DNA of 64,000 nucleotides from an uncultured Bacilli bacterium (GCA_944368975.1 CALVXI010000003.1:1-64000), one strand, 5' to 3'; counted from the first letter of the stretch, positions 18,280-30,100 are shown. Notes: a model not told the origin generated them from the letters alone. Program-made: numbers and translations.

Positions 18280-21186
18280 TTATTGGGCCTCCTTTAAGTC
18301 TTTTTTACGGTAAATATATTTTCGAAGTTCATCTGTACCAATTAAGATAAATGGGAATGTTAAGATAATTAACCAAATTCGATAATCTGTTACCATGTTT
18401 GTTTCTAATACTTTGGTATTTAAGAATGGAACAAATATTACTACTACTAATAATAATATCTCAAAAATGACCCCATAGTTAATCTCTTTATTTGAAAAGA
18501 TACCAATTTTAAATACACTTTCTTTAGTAGTACGACAATTAAAGACAATACCAATTTGACAAAATACTATTGAAATAAAGGTAACACTAGTAGCGCTCAT
18601 CCAAATTTCAGGATTATTTGTTTGACTGAATAAATTACTAAAATCGAATGGAATACCAAGATTTAATGTTTGGAAATAATTAAATAAGAAGAAAGCTAAA
18701 CAACAAAGAATTGATGTTTGAATGCCATAGAAGAAGGCATTTGCATAAAGTTTTTTATTAATAAGATGTTCATTAAGTTTTCTAGGAGATCTATCCATTA
18801 CACCAGCTTGAGGTTTTTCACTTCCTAAACCTAAAGCAGGTAACATATCAGTTCCAATATCAATTAATAAGATTTCTAAAATAGTAAGCATTGGTGGAAT
18901 AGTATTTAATGTTAAAATTGGAATTAAGAAAGGAACGGCTTCTGGGATATTTGAGTTAAAGATGTATGTAGTAAACTTTCTAATATTAGCAAAAATTGCT
19001 CGACCTTCCTCAATTGCTTTAACAATTGAAACGAAGTTATCGTCAGTTAAAATCATATCAGCGGCTTCTTTAGCTACATCAGTACCAGTAATTCCCATTG
19101 CAATACCAATATCTGCTTTCTTTAAAGCAGGAGCATCATTAACACCATCTCCAGTAACTGCAACAATTTCTCCTAATTCTTGTAAAGCATTAACGACACG
19201 ATATTTTTGTTCAGGTGCCATTCTAGCGAATATAACTTCACCTTTTAAATATTCTTTAAGTGTATTATCATCAAGCTCAGCAAGTTCACTTCCAGAAATA
19301 ATTTTTGGATCTTCTTTAGTAACAATACCTATTTTTTTAGCAATTGCTAAAGCAGTAAGAGAATAATCACCGGTAATCATAATAATTTTTATACCAGCAC
19401 GATGACAAACGTTTATGGCTTCTTTAATTCCTTCTCGAGGTGGATCTTGCATTGCTTCTAAACCAATAAAAGTTAAATTCTTTTCAATTAATTCAGGAGT
19501 ATAAGCACTTAAAGCAATTGGAATTGTTTTATCTTCTTTACTAATTAATCGATAAGCCATTGCTAAAACTCTTAAACCATCTTTAGCATACTTATCATTT
19601 TGTTTAGTAATTTTATCGATATCTTCTTTAGTAATTTCTCTAACTTTACCATTATCAACAATGTATTTACATTTAGTAATTAAATCATTTGGTGAACCTT
19701 TTGTTAGTGCTAATCTTTGAGCACCGTTATATTCTTTTTCTAACTGATGAATTGTAGTCATCATTTTACGAGTACTATCAAAAGGTAATTCTCTAATTCG
19801 AGGTGTAATTCTTAATTGATTTTCAGGATTTAGTAATCCTTTTTCACTAACAACACCTAAACAAGCTTCGGTTGGATCACCTAAAACAACAAATTGATTA
19901 TGTTCATTAGTAGTAATTTTAGCATTAGAACATAATGCACCGCACATTAATAACTTCTTTAAATCAGGATTATTTAAAGAAGTTTGTTTTACTTTATTTT
20001 TATCTAATATTTCACCTTTAAAACTATAGCCATCTCCAGTAACATTATATTCTTTATTAATTAAATAAAGATACTTAACAGTCATTTCATTTTTAGTTAA
20101 AGTACCAGTTTTATCACTACATATAACAGTAGTAGAACCTAAAGTTTCGGCACTTGATAAGTTTTTAATTAAAGCACCTTCTTTAGCTAAACGCTGTACA
20201 GCTTTAGCTAAAGATAAACTAACTGTTGGACTTAAACCTTCAGGAATAAAAGCAACAACCATTCCTAAAGCAGTAACAAATTGATTTAAATACATTGTAG
20301 GATTACTAAATTCATCTGGATTAGTAACACCTGTAACAATTAATCCTAAGACTAAAATAACTGCACCTATTGATAAAGCAATTAAAGCGATAGTTTTAGT
20401 CATCTTTTCAATCTCTTTTTCTAAAGGAGATTGTTTATTTTCGATTTCTTGAGTTAAAGATGCAATTTTACCAAATTCAGTATTCATTCCTGTAGAAATA
20501 ACAATACATCTAGCAGTACCTGTTGAAACACTAGTACCTGCATAAACAATATTTTTAGCGCGAACTGAATTTTCTGGTAATTCCTTTAAACCTTCAAATT
20601 GTTTACGACTTGGAGTAGCCTCTCCATCTAAAGCACTTTGATTACAAGTTAAATCATTACAGTTAATAATTCTAGCGTCAGCCGAAATTTTATCGCCTTC
20701 TTGAAGAATAACTAAATCACCTGGAACAAGTTCCCAAGCTTCGATTTGCTTTTCTTCACCATTTCTAATAACTCTAGCATAAGTTGGTAGCATTTTAGAT
20801 AAAGCTTCAGTCGATTTATTAGCTTTAAATTGTTGAATAAAAGAAAAAACACCATTAATGATGTTTACTAAATAGATTGCAATACCTAAATAAAGCATCC
20901 CAGGATCTTTTAAAATCCCAATACTACTTGGACTTTCACTAGCAATAAAACATGAAATAATTGAAATAGTTCCAGCAATCCAAAGAAGAATTGCCATAGT
21001 GGAAATAAAATTCTTAAAAAAGAGTTTTACATTAGATTGTTTCTTTTTCTTTTCTATTTCATTTTTTCCATATTGTGCGAGTCTATTTTTTGCTTCTTCG
21101 TCACTTAAACCATGTGCACTTGTTTTGAGTTCTTCATATATTTGTCTAGAAGTACCCTTATAAATTTTTGTTAAACGCTCATCCAT
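18280..21186 (-). CDS. P-type cation ATPase resembling the Na,K-ATPase (IIC) group
   Basis: A 968-residue P-type pump with ten expected membrane helices. The phosphorylated Asp is D358 in CSDKTGTLT. The actuator loop reads LDGEAT (186-191), where most pumps have TGES; the key Glu is kept. Helix 4 has PEGL at 315-318. Helix 5 reads NSNIPE at about 744-749. Helix 6 reads IDIGTDM at about 772-779, with two Asp in the spacing of the Na,K-ATPase cation site, where SERCA has Asn and one Asp. The ATP domain holds KGSPND and TGDGVNDAPALK. The family is certain; a Na+/K+ specificity is inferred and supported by the two KTN genes behind it. Calcium remains an alternative. Confidence 0.85.
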   Translation of the reverse strand: MDERLTKIYKGTSRQIYEELKTSAHGLSDEEAKNRLAQYGKNEIEKKKKQSNVKLFFKNFISTMAILLWIAGTISIISCFIASESPSSIGILKDPGMLYLGIAIYLVNIINGVFSFIQQFKANKSTEALSKMLPTYARVIRNGEEKQIEAWELVPGDLVILQEGDKISADARIINCNDLTCNQSALDGEATPSRKQFEGLKELPENSVRAKNIVYAGTSVSTGTARCIVISTGMNTEFGKIASLTQEIENKQSPLEKEIEKMTKTIALIALSIGAVILVLGLIVTGVTNPDEFSNPTMYLNQFVTALGMVVAFIPEGLSPTVSLSLAKAVQRLAKEGALIKNLSSAETLGSTTVICSDKTGTLTKNEMTVKYLYLINKEYNVTGDGYSFKGEILDKNKVKQTSLNNPDLKKLLMCGALCSNAKITTNEHNQFVVLGDPTEACLGVVSEKGLLNPENQLRITPRIRELPFDSTRKMMTTIHQLEKEYNGAQRLALTKGSPNDLITKCKYIVDNGKVREITKEDIDKITKQNDKYAKDGLRVLAMAYRLISKEDKTIPIALSAYTPELIEKNLTFIGLEAMQDPPREGIKEAINVCHRAGIKIIMITGDYSLTALAIAKKIGIVTKEDPKIISGSELAELDDNTLKEYLKGEVIFARMAPEQKYRVVNALQELGEIVAVTGDGVNDAPALKKADIGIAMGITGTDVAKEAADMILTDDNFVSIVKAIEEGRAIFANIRKFTTYIFNSNIPEAVPFLIPILTLNTIPPMLTILEILLIDIGTDMLPALGLGSEKPQAGVMDRSPRKLNEHLINKKLYANAFFYGIQTSILCCLAFFLFNYFQTLNLGIPFDFSNLFSQTNNPEIWMSATSVTFISIVFCQIGIVFNCRTTKESVFKIGIFSNKEINYGVIFEILLLVVVIFVPFLNTKVLETNMVTDYRIWLIILTFPFILIGTDELRKYIYRKKDLKEAQ

Positions 21187-21343
21187 AGAATCACCTTAAT
21201 AAAAATACTCTATTGATTATATATTATTAAAATTAATTTAATAGTGTTTTTTCTAAATCTTCACTCTTTAAGTTCGTTTAAATTAAAAAAATATTTAAGC
21301 TTCATAAAGATTATGTTATTATATTTAAGCACGTTGGTGCTAT

Positions 21344-21417
21344 GCCTCAATAGTTAAGTGGTATAACGGATCCATGGTAAGGATCTATTCGTAGTTCGAT
21401 TCTGCGTTGAGGCACCA
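21344..21417 (+). tRNA. tRNA-Thr (anticodon GGT)
   Basis: The acceptor is GCCTCAA/TTGAGGC with discriminator A and encoded CCA. The anticodon stem GATCC/GGATC closes the loop ATGGTAA, giving anticodon GGT, which reads ACC and ACU threonine codons. It stands alone, divergent from the P-type ATPase operon. Confidence 0.92.
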
Positions 21418-21431
21418 AATTGAAATGTAGG

Positions 21432-21458
21432 CCTGATTAGAAATAGTCAGGTTTTTTT
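21432..21458 (+). terminator. Terminator after tRNA-Thr
   Basis: CCTGA (21432-21436) pairs with TCAGG (21447-21451), followed by seven T. The next hundred bases up to the convergent gene contain nothing I can identify. Confidence 0.7.
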
Positions 21459-21566
21459 ATTAGAAAGTAACGGTGAAAAGTTTCGAACCCGAGTTAGGCG
21501 GTTGAAGATTAAGTATCTTTTAAGACTGAAAGATATTTTAAGACTCTATGAAAAATATAATTAAAT

Positions 21567-21842
21567 TTATTTATTATTTTGAATATCTTCTTGCATTCTT
21601 TTACTAGCTTTTAAAAATCCTTCTAAAACATCTTTGTAATATTTTTTATATTCTTCATTTTTTATTTTCTTAAGGTTATTTTCCAACATACTTAATTCTC
21701 TATTAGAATCAGTAATTGGAATATTATTTTCTATTTTATATTTAATAACTTCTTTAACAACATCCATTCTTTTTTCATATAATTCGATAATTAAATTATC
21801 GATATTATCAATTAAAACCCTGCAATTCTCAAGTCTTTTCAT
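21567..21842 (-). CDS. Chorismate mutase, AroQ class
   Basis: A 91-residue all-helical AroQ-type chorismate mutase, which converts chorismate to prephenate for Phe and Tyr synthesis. Against the E. coli enzyme domain the active-site residues line up with a constant shift of three: R8, R25, K36, D45, R48 and E49. A Gln at 84 is near the position of Q88. It is a single-domain form with no fused dehydratase or dehydrogenase. It is the last gene of a minus-strand run, 9 bases after a DASS transporter, and no other aromatic-synthesis gene is in the window. The isolated setting is odd, but the residue match makes the family firm. Confidence 0.8.
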   Translation of the reverse strand: MKRLENCRVLIDNIDNLIIELYEKRMDVVKEVIKYKIENNIPITDSNRELSMLENNLKKIKNEEYKKYYKDVLEGFLKASKRMQEDIQNNK

Positions 21843-21851
21843 AAAATTCTC

Positions 21852-23300
21852 CTAAAATATCGCTAATCCTAAAGGATAAGAAACTAATAATGAAATAATG
21901 ACTGAAATAGTCATTAATATACTTCCATATATAAAAACGTCTTTAGTTGAACATGATTCACTACTAGAAATAATAGCAATATGAGGCATAGAAGGAGGAG
22001 TAGCAAAAGCAAAACTAGCAAGCATTCCAATTATACAAATAGTGGCACTTAAATTAAGTGAACTATTTGAAGAAACTAATATTGTACTAGCAACTGTAGC
22101 AACTAAAGTCGCTGTTACCATATTTGAAGATAAATTAGTTTGAATTGCTGCCCATAAAGCAAAGATAATAAGAAGTAATATCGAAGGTAGATTAATTAAA
22201 TATCCACCAACACTATTTTGAAGAAAACTAATAATTCCAATATTATCATTTTTAATAGCTTCTCCTAAAGCTAAAGTAGCAGCACACATTATTAAACTTC
22301 CCCAAGGAACACCATTTTTAAAAGCATCATCAATCTTTACTAAAGGTTGATGATCAATTTGAATTACACATAAAAGTAATGTTCCTAATAAAGGAGGCAT
22401 CATAGTTGTTAAATTATTAAAATATTCATAAATTGGAGGATAGATATATTCAAAAATTGAAGGAACAATCCATAAAACTAAGACAACTATAAAAATAACT
22501 AAAGTTATAATATCTTTTTTATTTAATTTAGGTAATTCTTCTTTAAGTTTAGTTACTTCATCATATTTAATTTTATTTATATCCGGTTTTATAAATAAAA
22601 TTAAAATAATATACATTAATAAAAAGAGGATTAAACCTGTAGGAAAAGCAACTCCGATATATTCAAATGTTGATATTTCTAAATTAGCAGCATTAATCGC
22701 TAAAACTGGAAAAACATGAGCAATAGGTGTCATCCCACTACTAATAGAAACACTAAACCCAAGTCCTAGCATCAAAACCTTTGCTATTTTATCTTTTTTA
22801 TCTATTTTTAATATATCTAATATTTCATTTAATATTGGTAAAAGAATTACAAATAAAACACTAGGAGATATAAATAATCCAAGTATTAAAGTTGCAAGCA
22901 AAAAGAAGAAGATAAATAGATAACCATTTTTTCTTGCTATTTTTAAATTAATAAATGATATAGCTATCTTTTTTATTAAAGATGTTTTACTTAAAGCGTA
23001 AGTACAAATAAAGGTAAAAAGTAAAAATATAAATGTTGAATTACCAAAACTTGTTTGAAATACACTATTAAATCCTAAAGGTTTAATAAATCCTAAAGAA
23101 AATAAACATAATAAACTAGGCCAATCTATTCCAATAGTTAACCGTAAAATTAAAGTTCCTAAAAAGATAAAAATAACACCAAAAGCTTCACTACTTAATC
23201 CATTAACACTAGGAATAAATTGCCCACATAAACATAAAATAAAGCATAGTGGAATTATAATTGATCGAAAAATTATGTTATCTTTAAGTTTAGTCTTCAT
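21852..23300 (-). CDS. DASS/SLC13-type anion symporter
   Basis: A 482-residue membrane protein with about eleven or twelve hydrophobic helices in two repeats, as in the divalent anion:sodium symporter family (SLC13) and related ArsB/NhaD-type carriers. The segments LFISPSVLFVILLPILNEIL and GMTPIAHVFPVLAINAANLE sit where the family has its substrate and Na+ binding hairpins. LGEAIKNDNIG in the second half is also typical. Such carriers move dicarboxylates, citrate, sulfate or similar anions with Na+. The substrate cannot be told. The gene overlaps the U32 gene by 11 bases, so the two are translated together, and it precedes chorismate mutase by 9 bases. Confidence 0.75.
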   Translation of the reverse strand: MKTKLKDNIIFRSIIIPLCFILCLCGQFIPSVNGLSSEAFGVIFIFLGTLILRLTIGIDWPSLLCLFSLGFIKPLGFNSVFQTSFGNSTFIFLLFTFICTYALSKTSLIKKIAISFINLKIARKNGYLFIFFFLLATLILGLFISPSVLFVILLPILNEILDILKIDKKDKIAKVLMLGLGFSVSISSGMTPIAHVFPVLAINAANLEISTFEYIGVAFPTGLILFLLMYIILILFIKPDINKIKYDEVTKLKEELPKLNKKDIITLVIFIVVLVLWIVPSIFEYIYPPIYEYFNNLTTMMPPLLGTLLLCVIQIDHQPLVKIDDAFKNGVPWGSLIMCAATLALGEAIKNDNIGIISFLQNSVGGYLINLPSILLLIIFALWAAIQTNLSSNMVTATLVATVASTILVSSNSSLNLSATICIIGMLASFAFATPPSMPHIAIISSSESCSTKDVFIYGSILMTISVIISLLVSYPLGLAIF

Positions 23301-24513
23301 TTTTTCTTATTCTTAAAATATCGTATTTTTCTAGTTTATAAGGACAATTTATATAAACTCTTTGTTTTATTTTTTTAACCTCTGTTAATGGATTATTCTC
23401 TAAATCAAAAATTTCAGTTATTTTAAAAGATTTATTAAAACTATCATTTCTTGAAAGAATTTCTACTTCATCACCAATCTTAAATTTATTTCGGTGTTCA
23501 ACTAAACAATGATTATCATTACTATCTTCAATAACTACTGCTACATACATATGAGTTTCAGTAAGTTTACTAGAAACTATATTAGTTTTTTCTTCACTAT
23601 TAAAATAAAATCCAGTAGTAAAACTTCGATTCGAAGTTTTACGTAATTCTTCTAAATAATTAAAAGAAGGAGTATTAGAATTTATTTCATCAATAGCTCG
23701 ACGATATGCATTTGTAACTGTTGCAACATAATAATTTGATTTCATTCTTCCTTCAATTTTAAAACTAGTTATACCAGCATTAATTAATTCTTTTAGATGT
23801 TCAATCATACATAAATCTTTACTATTTAAAATATAAGTTCCTCTTGAATCTTCTAAAATTGGATAATAAGTTAAATTATCTTTATCTTCTAAATCTTTTA
23901 CTCCAATAGCATAATTCCATCTACAAGGTTGAGCACAAGCTCCTTTATTTGAATCTCGACCGGTTAAATAATTAGATAATAAGCATCTTCCACTATAAGA
24001 AATACACATTGCTCCATGAATAAAACATTCAATGTCAATATCTTTTCCAACTGCTTCTTTAATTTCTTTAATTTCTTTTAAAGATAATTCTCTAGCAAGA
24101 ACTAATCTTTTAGCACCAAGTTTAACCCACATTTTTGCTGAATATATATTTGTGATATTAGCTTGTGTTGATACATGTAATTCTAAAGAAGTATATTCTT
24201 TAACTAAACTAGCAATTCCTAGATCACTAACAATTACCCCATCAACGTGGTTAACTTCTAAAAATTTAAGATACTCAATTAAGCCATTAAAATCATCATT
24301 ATGAGCGACAATATTAACAGTAATATAAACTTTAACATTATGAGCGTGAGCATAATTTATTGCTTTAATTATTTCTATTTCATCAAAGTTATTTGAAAAA
24401 GCTCTTAATCCAAATCGCTTACCAGCAAAATAAACAGCATTCGCTCCAAAATGTATAGCAGTTATAAGTCTTTCATAATCTCCACAAGGAGATAATAATT
24501 CAATTTTTTCCAT
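23290..24513 (-). CDS. U32 peptidase-family protein (TrhP/RlhA-like hydroxylation factor)
   Basis: A 407-residue member of the peptidase U32 family. The N-terminus MEKIELLSPCGDYERLITAI and the signature HGAMCISYSGRCLLSNYLTG (about residues 160-180) followed by CAQPCRW are diagnostic. The cysteines in these motifs are the proposed Fe-S ligands. Characterised bacterial members, TrhP and RlhA, make 5-hydroxyuridine in tRNA or 5-hydroxycytidine in 23S rRNA using prephenate. A chorismate mutase, which makes prephenate, is encoded two genes downstream, which fits that chemistry. A C-terminal U32-associated beta domain covers about 320-400. The tRNA role is the more common one in Bacillota, but the choice is an inference. 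Confidence 0.8.
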   Translation of the reverse strand: MEKIELLSPCGDYERLITAIHFGANAVYFAGKRFGLRAFSNNFDEIEIIKAINYAHAHNVKVYITVNIVAHNDDFNGLIEYLKFLEVNHVDGVIVSDLGIASLVKEYTSLELHVSTQANITNIYSAKMWVKLGAKRLVLARELSLKEIKEIKEAVGKDIDIECFIHGAMCISYSGRCLLSNYLTGRDSNKGACAQPCRWNYAIGVKDLEDKDNLTYYPILEDSRGTYILNSKDLCMIEHLKELINAGITSFKIEGRMKSNYYVATVTNAYRRAIDEINSNTPSFNYLEELRKTSNRSFTTGFYFNSEEKTNIVSSKLTETHMYVAVVIEDSNDNHCLVEHRNKFKIGDEVEILSRNDSFNKSFKITEIFDLENNPLTEVKKIKQRVYINCPYKLEKYDILRIRKNED

Positions 24514-24567
24514 GTAAGTATGATACTTTAATTTAACTAATTTTTAAAATAGAAGTCATAATTTTCT

Positions 24568-25488
24568 TTAATTTTCATTATTTAATTTTAATAAATATTT
24601 TGGAGTATCTAATTTATTTAAATAGAGCATTAACTCATATAATGAAGATAATAAAGAAAAACTAAGTAATAAAATAAAACTATGTCTAAGAGAATAATAG
24701 TTATAAAAACAAATATAAATAATCCAAGTAAAAATAAATAAAATAATGAAAATAATTAGGTTTTGCAAGGTTTTTATATAATTTAATAATAAAATAAATG
24801 TCCCAGATAGAGATATAAATAAAAGTAAATAACATATTTTAATATGAAAATGAAATACAAATACACTTATAAAAGTTAATAATAAATTTAAATAAATAAA
24901 ATATGAATCATTGCTATTTACAATATTTAAATCTATTAAAGATTTAGTTTCATAATAAATAATTAAATATAAAATTAATGTTTCAAAAATAGAGAATAAA
25001 TAAATTAAAGGAAGTAATAATAAATCTAAAGTGGAATTATAAGTTATATTTAATAAATTAATAAGAAAATCAATAATACTAAATTTAAATAAATAAAAAA
25101 TTATATAAATTGATAATAAATTAATTAAAAATATAAAAATTGAAGAAATAAAAAATATAAAATATTTATTAGCTCCTAATTTAATTAATAAAGAGATAGC
25201 AAAAGGAATAATTAAAGAAGGAACTAAGTTAAGTAAACAAAAAGAAATATCGCCAATACTAACTAGTAGTCCTAAAGATAAATTGATTATAAAATAGATC
25301 CAATAGTACTTCTTATTAATGAATAAGGCACATAATAAACTCGGAATTGGTAAAATAAAAAATATAAATAAATTTGTAAAAGGTAAATAAGTAATAAAAC
25401 TAACTAAAATTAAATTTAAACTAGTAAGTAAACTCATTAAAGGAATACTATCTTTTAAATTTTCTTTTTTAGTTAATATTTTTTTCAT
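24568..25488 (-). CDS. Polytopic membrane protein, DUF2232-like
   Basis: A roughly 306-residue integral membrane protein with about eight hydrophobic helices, rich in Ile, Leu and Phe. The loops FINKKYYWIYF and IGDISFCLLNLVPSLIIPFA recall the DUF2232 (YybS-like) family, whose function is unknown, but the match is loose. A longer reading frame begins at 25662 and would overlap pcrA. I chose ATG 25488 because a promoter (TTAACT, 17 bases, TATAAT) ends 7 bases before it. There is no ribosome binding site, so the message would be leaderless. It diverges from pcrA. Confidence 0.6.
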   Translation of the reverse strand: MKKILTKKENLKDSIPLMSLLTSLNLILVSFITYLPFTNLFIFFILPIPSLLCALFINKKYYWIYFIINLSLGLLVSIGDISFCLLNLVPSLIIPFAISLLIKLGANKYFIFFISSIFIFLINLLSIYIIFYLFKFSIIDFLINLLNITYNSTLDLLLLPLIYLFSIFETLILYLIIYYETKSLIDLNIVNSNDSYFIYLNLLLTFISVFVFHFHIKICYLLLFISLSGTFILLLNYIKTLQNLIIFIILFIFTWIIYICFYNYYSLRHSFILLLSFSLLSSLYELMLYLNKLDTPKYLLKLNNEN

Positions 25489-25495
25489 ATTTAAA

Positions 25496-25524
25496 ATTAT
25501 AAAATAGAGACATTTAATAGTTAA
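25496..25524 (-). promoter_or_regulatory. Promoter for the divergent membrane protein gene
   Basis: On the minus strand TTAACT (25524-25519) and TATAAT (25501-25496) have a 17-base spacer. The -10 ends 7 bases before ATG 25488, placing the predicted transcript start at the start codon. Confidence 0.6.
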
Positions 25525-25584
25525 TAAAATAAATTTTATTAACTCAAAAATAATATTTTTCTTATATAAAAGAGCCTTAAAAAA

Positions 25585-25593
25585 TGCTAATAT
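25585..25593 (+). promoter_or_regulatory. Extended -10 promoter of pcrA
   Basis: TG-C-TAATAT at 25585-25593 ends 9 bases before the ATG. There is no clear -35, and the leader would be at most two or three bases. Confidence 0.45.
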
Positions 25594-25602
25594 ATCTAGG
25601 CT

Positions 25603-27801
25603 ATGGATTTTAAAAAAGAACTTAATGAAAAACAATATGAAGCAGTAACTAGTACTAGTCAAAATTTAAGAATTATTGCTGGAGCAGGTAGTGGTAAAAC
25701 ACGTGTATTAACTTATCGTATCGCATATTTAATTAGTGAAATGAAGGTTAATCCATATAATATTTTAGCAATTACTTTTACTAATAAAGTTGCTAAAGAA
25801 ATGAAAGAAAGAACAGCTAATTTACTTCTTGATTATGATTTAAGATATTTAGAAATTTCTACTTTCCATTCATTTTGTGCTAAATTTCTTCGTCGAGAAA
25901 TTGAAGTATTAGATTTTACTAATAACTTTGTTATTTTTGATGAAGAAGATCAAACTAATTTAATTAAAAATATTGCTCAAAGTTATGGATATAAAAAAAC
26001 TGATGATATTGTTGATGAAGCTAAATCTTTTATTGGATATCATAAAACATATAATGAATTACCAAGTGATATAGTTGTTGAAAAATTGCCTTACGAAAAA
26101 AGAAAGTTATATAACTTCTTTGTAGAATATGAAAAAAGAAAAGCTGAGATGAAAGCTTTAGATTTTGATGATTTATTAATTTATACGATTAAAATACTTC
26201 AACAATTTAGTGATATAAGAAGTAAATATCAATATCGTTTTAAACATATTTTAATTGATGAATTTCAAGATACGAATGATACTCAATATCTTTTACTTAA
26301 ATATTTATTAAGAAGTGATACTTCTTTATATGTTGTTGGTGATCCAGATCAAACAATATATACTTGGCGAGGTGCTAATCAAAATATTATTTTAGATCTA
26401 GTAAATGATTTTTCTAATCTTGAAACGATAATTTTGAATGAAAATTATCGTTCAACTTCTTCAATATTAAATTCTGCGAATAATTTAATTAGTTTTAATA
26501 AAAAAAGAGTTAAAAAAGATTTATATACAAATAATGACCAAGGTGACAAAGTTTGTCTTAAATCTTTTGAAAATTCAATTGAAGAAGGGATGTATATCGC
26601 TAGACAAATCATTGAAATAAAAAAGAAAAATCCTAATCTTTCATATAAAGATTTTGCTATTTTATATCGATCAAGTTACTTATCTCTTAAAGTTGAAAAT
26701 GCTTTAATTGCTTATCGTATACCTTATAAAGTATATGGAGGATTAAAGTTCTATTCACGTAGTGAAATTAAAGATTCTTTAGCCTATTTAAGATTATTTT
26801 TTAATGAAGATGATGATGTAGCCTTTGAAAGAATTATTAATAAGCCACGTAGAGGAATTGGAGAAACTTCTTTATTGACTTTAAAAGTTGAAGCAAATAA
26901 AGAAGGTTTATCGATGATTGAATATATTAAAAATATTCATCATTATGAAACTAATTTAAAAGCTAAAGTTATAACTATTTTAAATGATTTAATTGACTCT
27001 ATTCGTGAATATAAGAAAAGATTAGATTTAAATTTAGAAATTGGCAGTGATATTTTTGATGAATTTTTAACTAAAATTGGTTATAAAGATTTTCTTGAAA
27101 GTAAAGATGAAACTAAAGATAAAGTTGAAAATATTAAGGCATTAATCGATGATATTCGTGCTTTTATAAAAAGAAATCCTGAGAGTAGTCTTTTAGAATA
27201 TCTCCAAAATGTTACTTTAATTACTTCTCAAGATGAAATTAATGAGGAAGATAATGTTAGTTTAATGACTGTTCATACTGCTAAAGGATTAGAGTTTAAT
27301 TATGTATTCATTATTGGCTTTAATGAAAATATTTTCCCTAATCAAAGAGCATTACTTGAAAGAAATGAAGACGGAATTGAAGAAGAAAGACGTTTAGCTT
27401 ATGTTGCTTTTACTCGTGCTAAAAAGAAGTTATTTGTTACGATGAACCGTGAATATAATTATCGTAATGGGACAAATAATATTCCTTCTAGATTTATTAA
27501 AGAAGCAAATATTACTCCAGATTTTGTTGAAGTTAAAAAGAAAGAAGAAAAAACAAATATTTATCGTTTTGATTTTAAAGATCCATTTAATTTAAAAAAT
27601 AGAAGTAGTCAAAATTCTCATGTAATTGATCTTTCTAAAAGTAATAACATAGTATGGAATGATGGAGATGATTGCCATCATGAAGTATTTGGAGATGGAA
27701 AAGTTATTAAAGTTGATGGAGAATATTTACTTATCGACTTTGTTGATTTTGGAGTTAAAACTATTTTAGCTAGACACCCACGCTTAAGTAAAAAGGAGTA
27801 A
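25603..27801 (+). CDS. pcrA: ATP-dependent DNA helicase PcrA/UvrD
   Basis: A superfamily 1A 3'-5' helicase of 732 residues, the usual PcrA length, acting in excision repair, rolling-circle replication and removal of recombination filaments. Motif I GAGSGKT is near residue 28, motif III VVGDPDQTIYTWRGA in the middle, and motifs V/VI in MTVHTAKGLEFNYVF and EEERRLAYVAFTRA. The C-terminal beta domain EVFGDGKVIKVDGEYLLIDF is the Tudor-like RNA-polymerase-binding region. No Shine-Dalgarno is seen; the promoter ends 9 bases before the ATG. ligA follows after 3 bases, the same order as in other Bacillota. Confidence 0.95.
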   Translation: MDFKKELNEKQYEAVTSTSQNLRIIAGAGSGKTRVLTYRIAYLISEMKVNPYNILAITFTNKVAKEMKERTANLLLDYDLRYLEISTFHSFCAKFLRREIEVLDFTNNFVIFDEEDQTNLIKNIAQSYGYKKTDDIVDEAKSFIGYHKTYNELPSDIVVEKLPYEKRKLYNFFVEYEKRKAEMKALDFDDLLIYTIKILQQFSDIRSKYQYRFKHILIDEFQDTNDTQYLLLKYLLRSDTSLYVVGDPDQTIYTWRGANQNIILDLVNDFSNLETIILNENYRSTSSILNSANNLISFNKKRVKKDLYTNNDQGDKVCLKSFENSIEEGMYIARQIIEIKKKNPNLSYKDFAILYRSSYLSLKVENALIAYRIPYKVYGGLKFYSRSEIKDSLAYLRLFFNEDDDVAFERIINKPRRGIGETSLLTLKVEANKEGLSMIEYIKNIHHYETNLKAKVITILNDLIDSIREYKKRLDLNLEIGSDIFDEFLTKIGYKDFLESKDETKDKVENIKALIDDIRAFIKRNPESSLLEYLQNVTLITSQDEINEEDNVSLMTVHTAKGLEFNYVFIIGFNENIFPNQRALLERNEDGIEEERRLAYVAFTRAKKKLFVTMNREYNYRNGTNNIPSRFIKEANITPDFVEVKKKEEKTNIYRFDFKDPFNLKNRSSQNSHVIDLSKSNNIVWNDGDDCHHEVFGDGKVIKVDGEYLLIDFVDFGVKTILARHPRLSKKE

Positions 27802-30100
<2,299 letters not shown>

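Noticed and set aside
18962-19366. 134-codon open frame on the strand opposite the P-type ATPase
   Set aside because: It is antisense to conserved catalytic regions, has no ribosome binding site and reads as a Ser/Ala/Ile-rich shadow of the real gene.
21470-21515. tRNA-like text on the minus strand after tRNA-Thr
   Set aside because: A GGTTCGAA-like T-loop word occurs but no acceptor, T or anticodon stem can be formed around it.
24032-24304. 90-codon frame opposite the U32 gene
   Set aside because: It is a shadow of the conserved coding frame, with no start signal and no recognisable protein features.
25489-25662. Longer N-terminus for the minus-strand membrane protein
   Set aside because: It would overlap the pcrA start and its promoter, and a well-formed promoter lies just before ATG 25488.
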